Source of the DNA: Streptomyces griseoincarnatus
Lineage (GTDB): Bacteria; Actinomycetota; Actinomycetes; Streptomycetales; Streptomycetaceae
NCBI GenBank assembly: GCA_014649575.1
Contig: BMTH01000003.1
Coordinates: 248,001 to 312,000 of the forward strand
Direction of reading: 5' to 3'
DNA: 64,000 nucleotides
The notes below the pieces were generated by a model, which was not told the origin of the DNA, ran no database searches, and worked only from the letters and a program-made list of their open reading frames with translations. The position numbers and the translations under genes are program-made. Shown here in pieces: positions 63,631 to 64,000 of this stretch (its first letter is position 1; each line of letters opens with the position of its first letter).

Positions 63631-64000
63631 ATGCATCGGTACAGGTCCCACACCTGCGGCGAGCTCCGCGCCTCTGACGTCGGCACCGACGTCCGGCTGA
63701 GTGGCTGGCTGCACAATCGGCGCGACCTGGGCGGCATCCTCTTCATCGATCTGCGCGATCACTACGGGATCACCCAGCTGGTGGCCCGCCCGGGCACCGA
63801 GGCGTACGAGGCGCTCGACAAGCTCTCCAAGGAGACCGTGGTCCGCGTCGACGGCAAGGTCGTCTCGCGCGGTGCGGAGAACGTCAACCCCGACCTGCCG
63901 ACCGGTGAGGTCGAGGTCGAGGTCTCCGCGGTCGAGGTGCTGGGCGAGGCGGCCCCGCTGCCCTTCACCATCAACACCGAGGACGGTGTCAACGAGGAGC
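63631..64000 (+). CDS. aspS: Aspartyl-tRNA synthetase, 3' part missing
   Basis: First 123 codons of a class II aminoacyl-tRNA synthetase that loads aspartate. The N-terminal OB-fold anticodon-binding domain is clear: THTCGELRASD-like start (YRSHTCGELRASDVG), VRLSGWLHNRRDLGGILFID and DHYGITQLVARPG, all characteristic of bacterial AspS. The RDLGGI loop contains the Asp-tRNA anticodon-contact region. ATG 63631 is the start that gives the usual MHRYRSHTCG opening; AAGG lies 14 bases upstream, a poor ribosome binding site. The catalytic domain lies beyond the window, so discriminating from the non-discriminating AspRS type is not possible here. Confidence 0.93.
   Translation, partial: MHRYRSHTCGELRASDVGTDVRLSGWLHNRRDLGGILFIDLRDHYGITQLVARPGTEAYEALDKLSKETVVRVDGKVVSRGAENVNPDLPTGEVEVEVSAVEVLGEAAPLPFTINTEDGVNEE

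Overview
The window is a very GC-rich actinobacterial chromosome segment. GTG starts, 4-bp ATGA/GTGA gene overlaps, PASTA kinases, class E sortases, mycothiol-type enzymes and a bacterial proteasome activator point to Streptomyces. The gene order (pabA, two sortases, the pknB-pbpA-rodA-PP2C-FHA cluster, tRNA-Leu, paa, bkd, moeA, a second bkd set, aspS) matches what I recall of the oriC-proximal core of the S. coelicolor chromosome. Two sequences with the parS core support an origin-near position. I see no mobile element, CRISPR array or biosynthetic cluster; the interest lies in regulatory DNA and in a few decayed or unusual genes.

Layout. 1-2439 (+): end of pabA and two class E sortases. 2520-10638 (-): fhaA, fhaB, PP2C phosphatase, rodA/ftsW, pbpA and pknB, a Ser/Thr-phosphorylation and cell-wall-growth operon. 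11215-11298: tRNA-Leu(CAG), followed by about 2 kb of decay: a broken minus-strand frame and a broken secreted peptidase gene. 13726-16484 (+): DUF2252, J-domain and rhodanese proteins. 16620-28010: a phenylacetate block, paaABCDE (-), paaN (-), paaH and a PaaR-like TetR gene (+), with a DUF5819/HTTM membrane pair and a SPOUT methyltransferase in between.

28092-32319: bkdR (-) and bkdABC (+), a branched-chain 2-oxoacid dehydrogenase set. 32419-35851 (+): MobA-like/DUF6457 fusion, moeA and a K+ channel. 35928-37786 (-): drug-type ABC exporter. 38123-40522: quinone oxidoreductase, a secreted anchored protein and Bpa. 40615-44285: two divergent Ser/Thr kinases. 44681-48336 (+): second 2-oxoacid dehydrogenase set. 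48414-54281: D,D-carboxypeptidase, GntR/MFS pair, mycothiol-type isomerase family, amidohydrolase and LURP-one-like protein. 54387-61266: thioredoxin-NHL protein, DUF6458, M18 aminopeptidase, acyl-CoA dehydrogenase, SseB-like protein and a truncated pirin. 61307-63451 (-): SpoIIE-type phosphatase. 63631 to the end: 5' part of aspS.

How it fits together. The paa genes make an aerobic ring-epoxidising pathway. An identical 14-bp dyad (ACCGAACGATCGGT) lies before paaA and between paaN and paaH, and a one-base variant lies before bkdA, which suggests that the TetR protein encoded here also senses or controls branched-chain acyl-CoA supply. The FHA/PP2C/PknB/PBP/RodA operon, two further kinases, the sortases and the carboxypeptidase form an envelope and morphogenesis theme. 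At least nine genes have a TANNNT-like -10 box 6-7 nt before the start codon and are probably leaderless.
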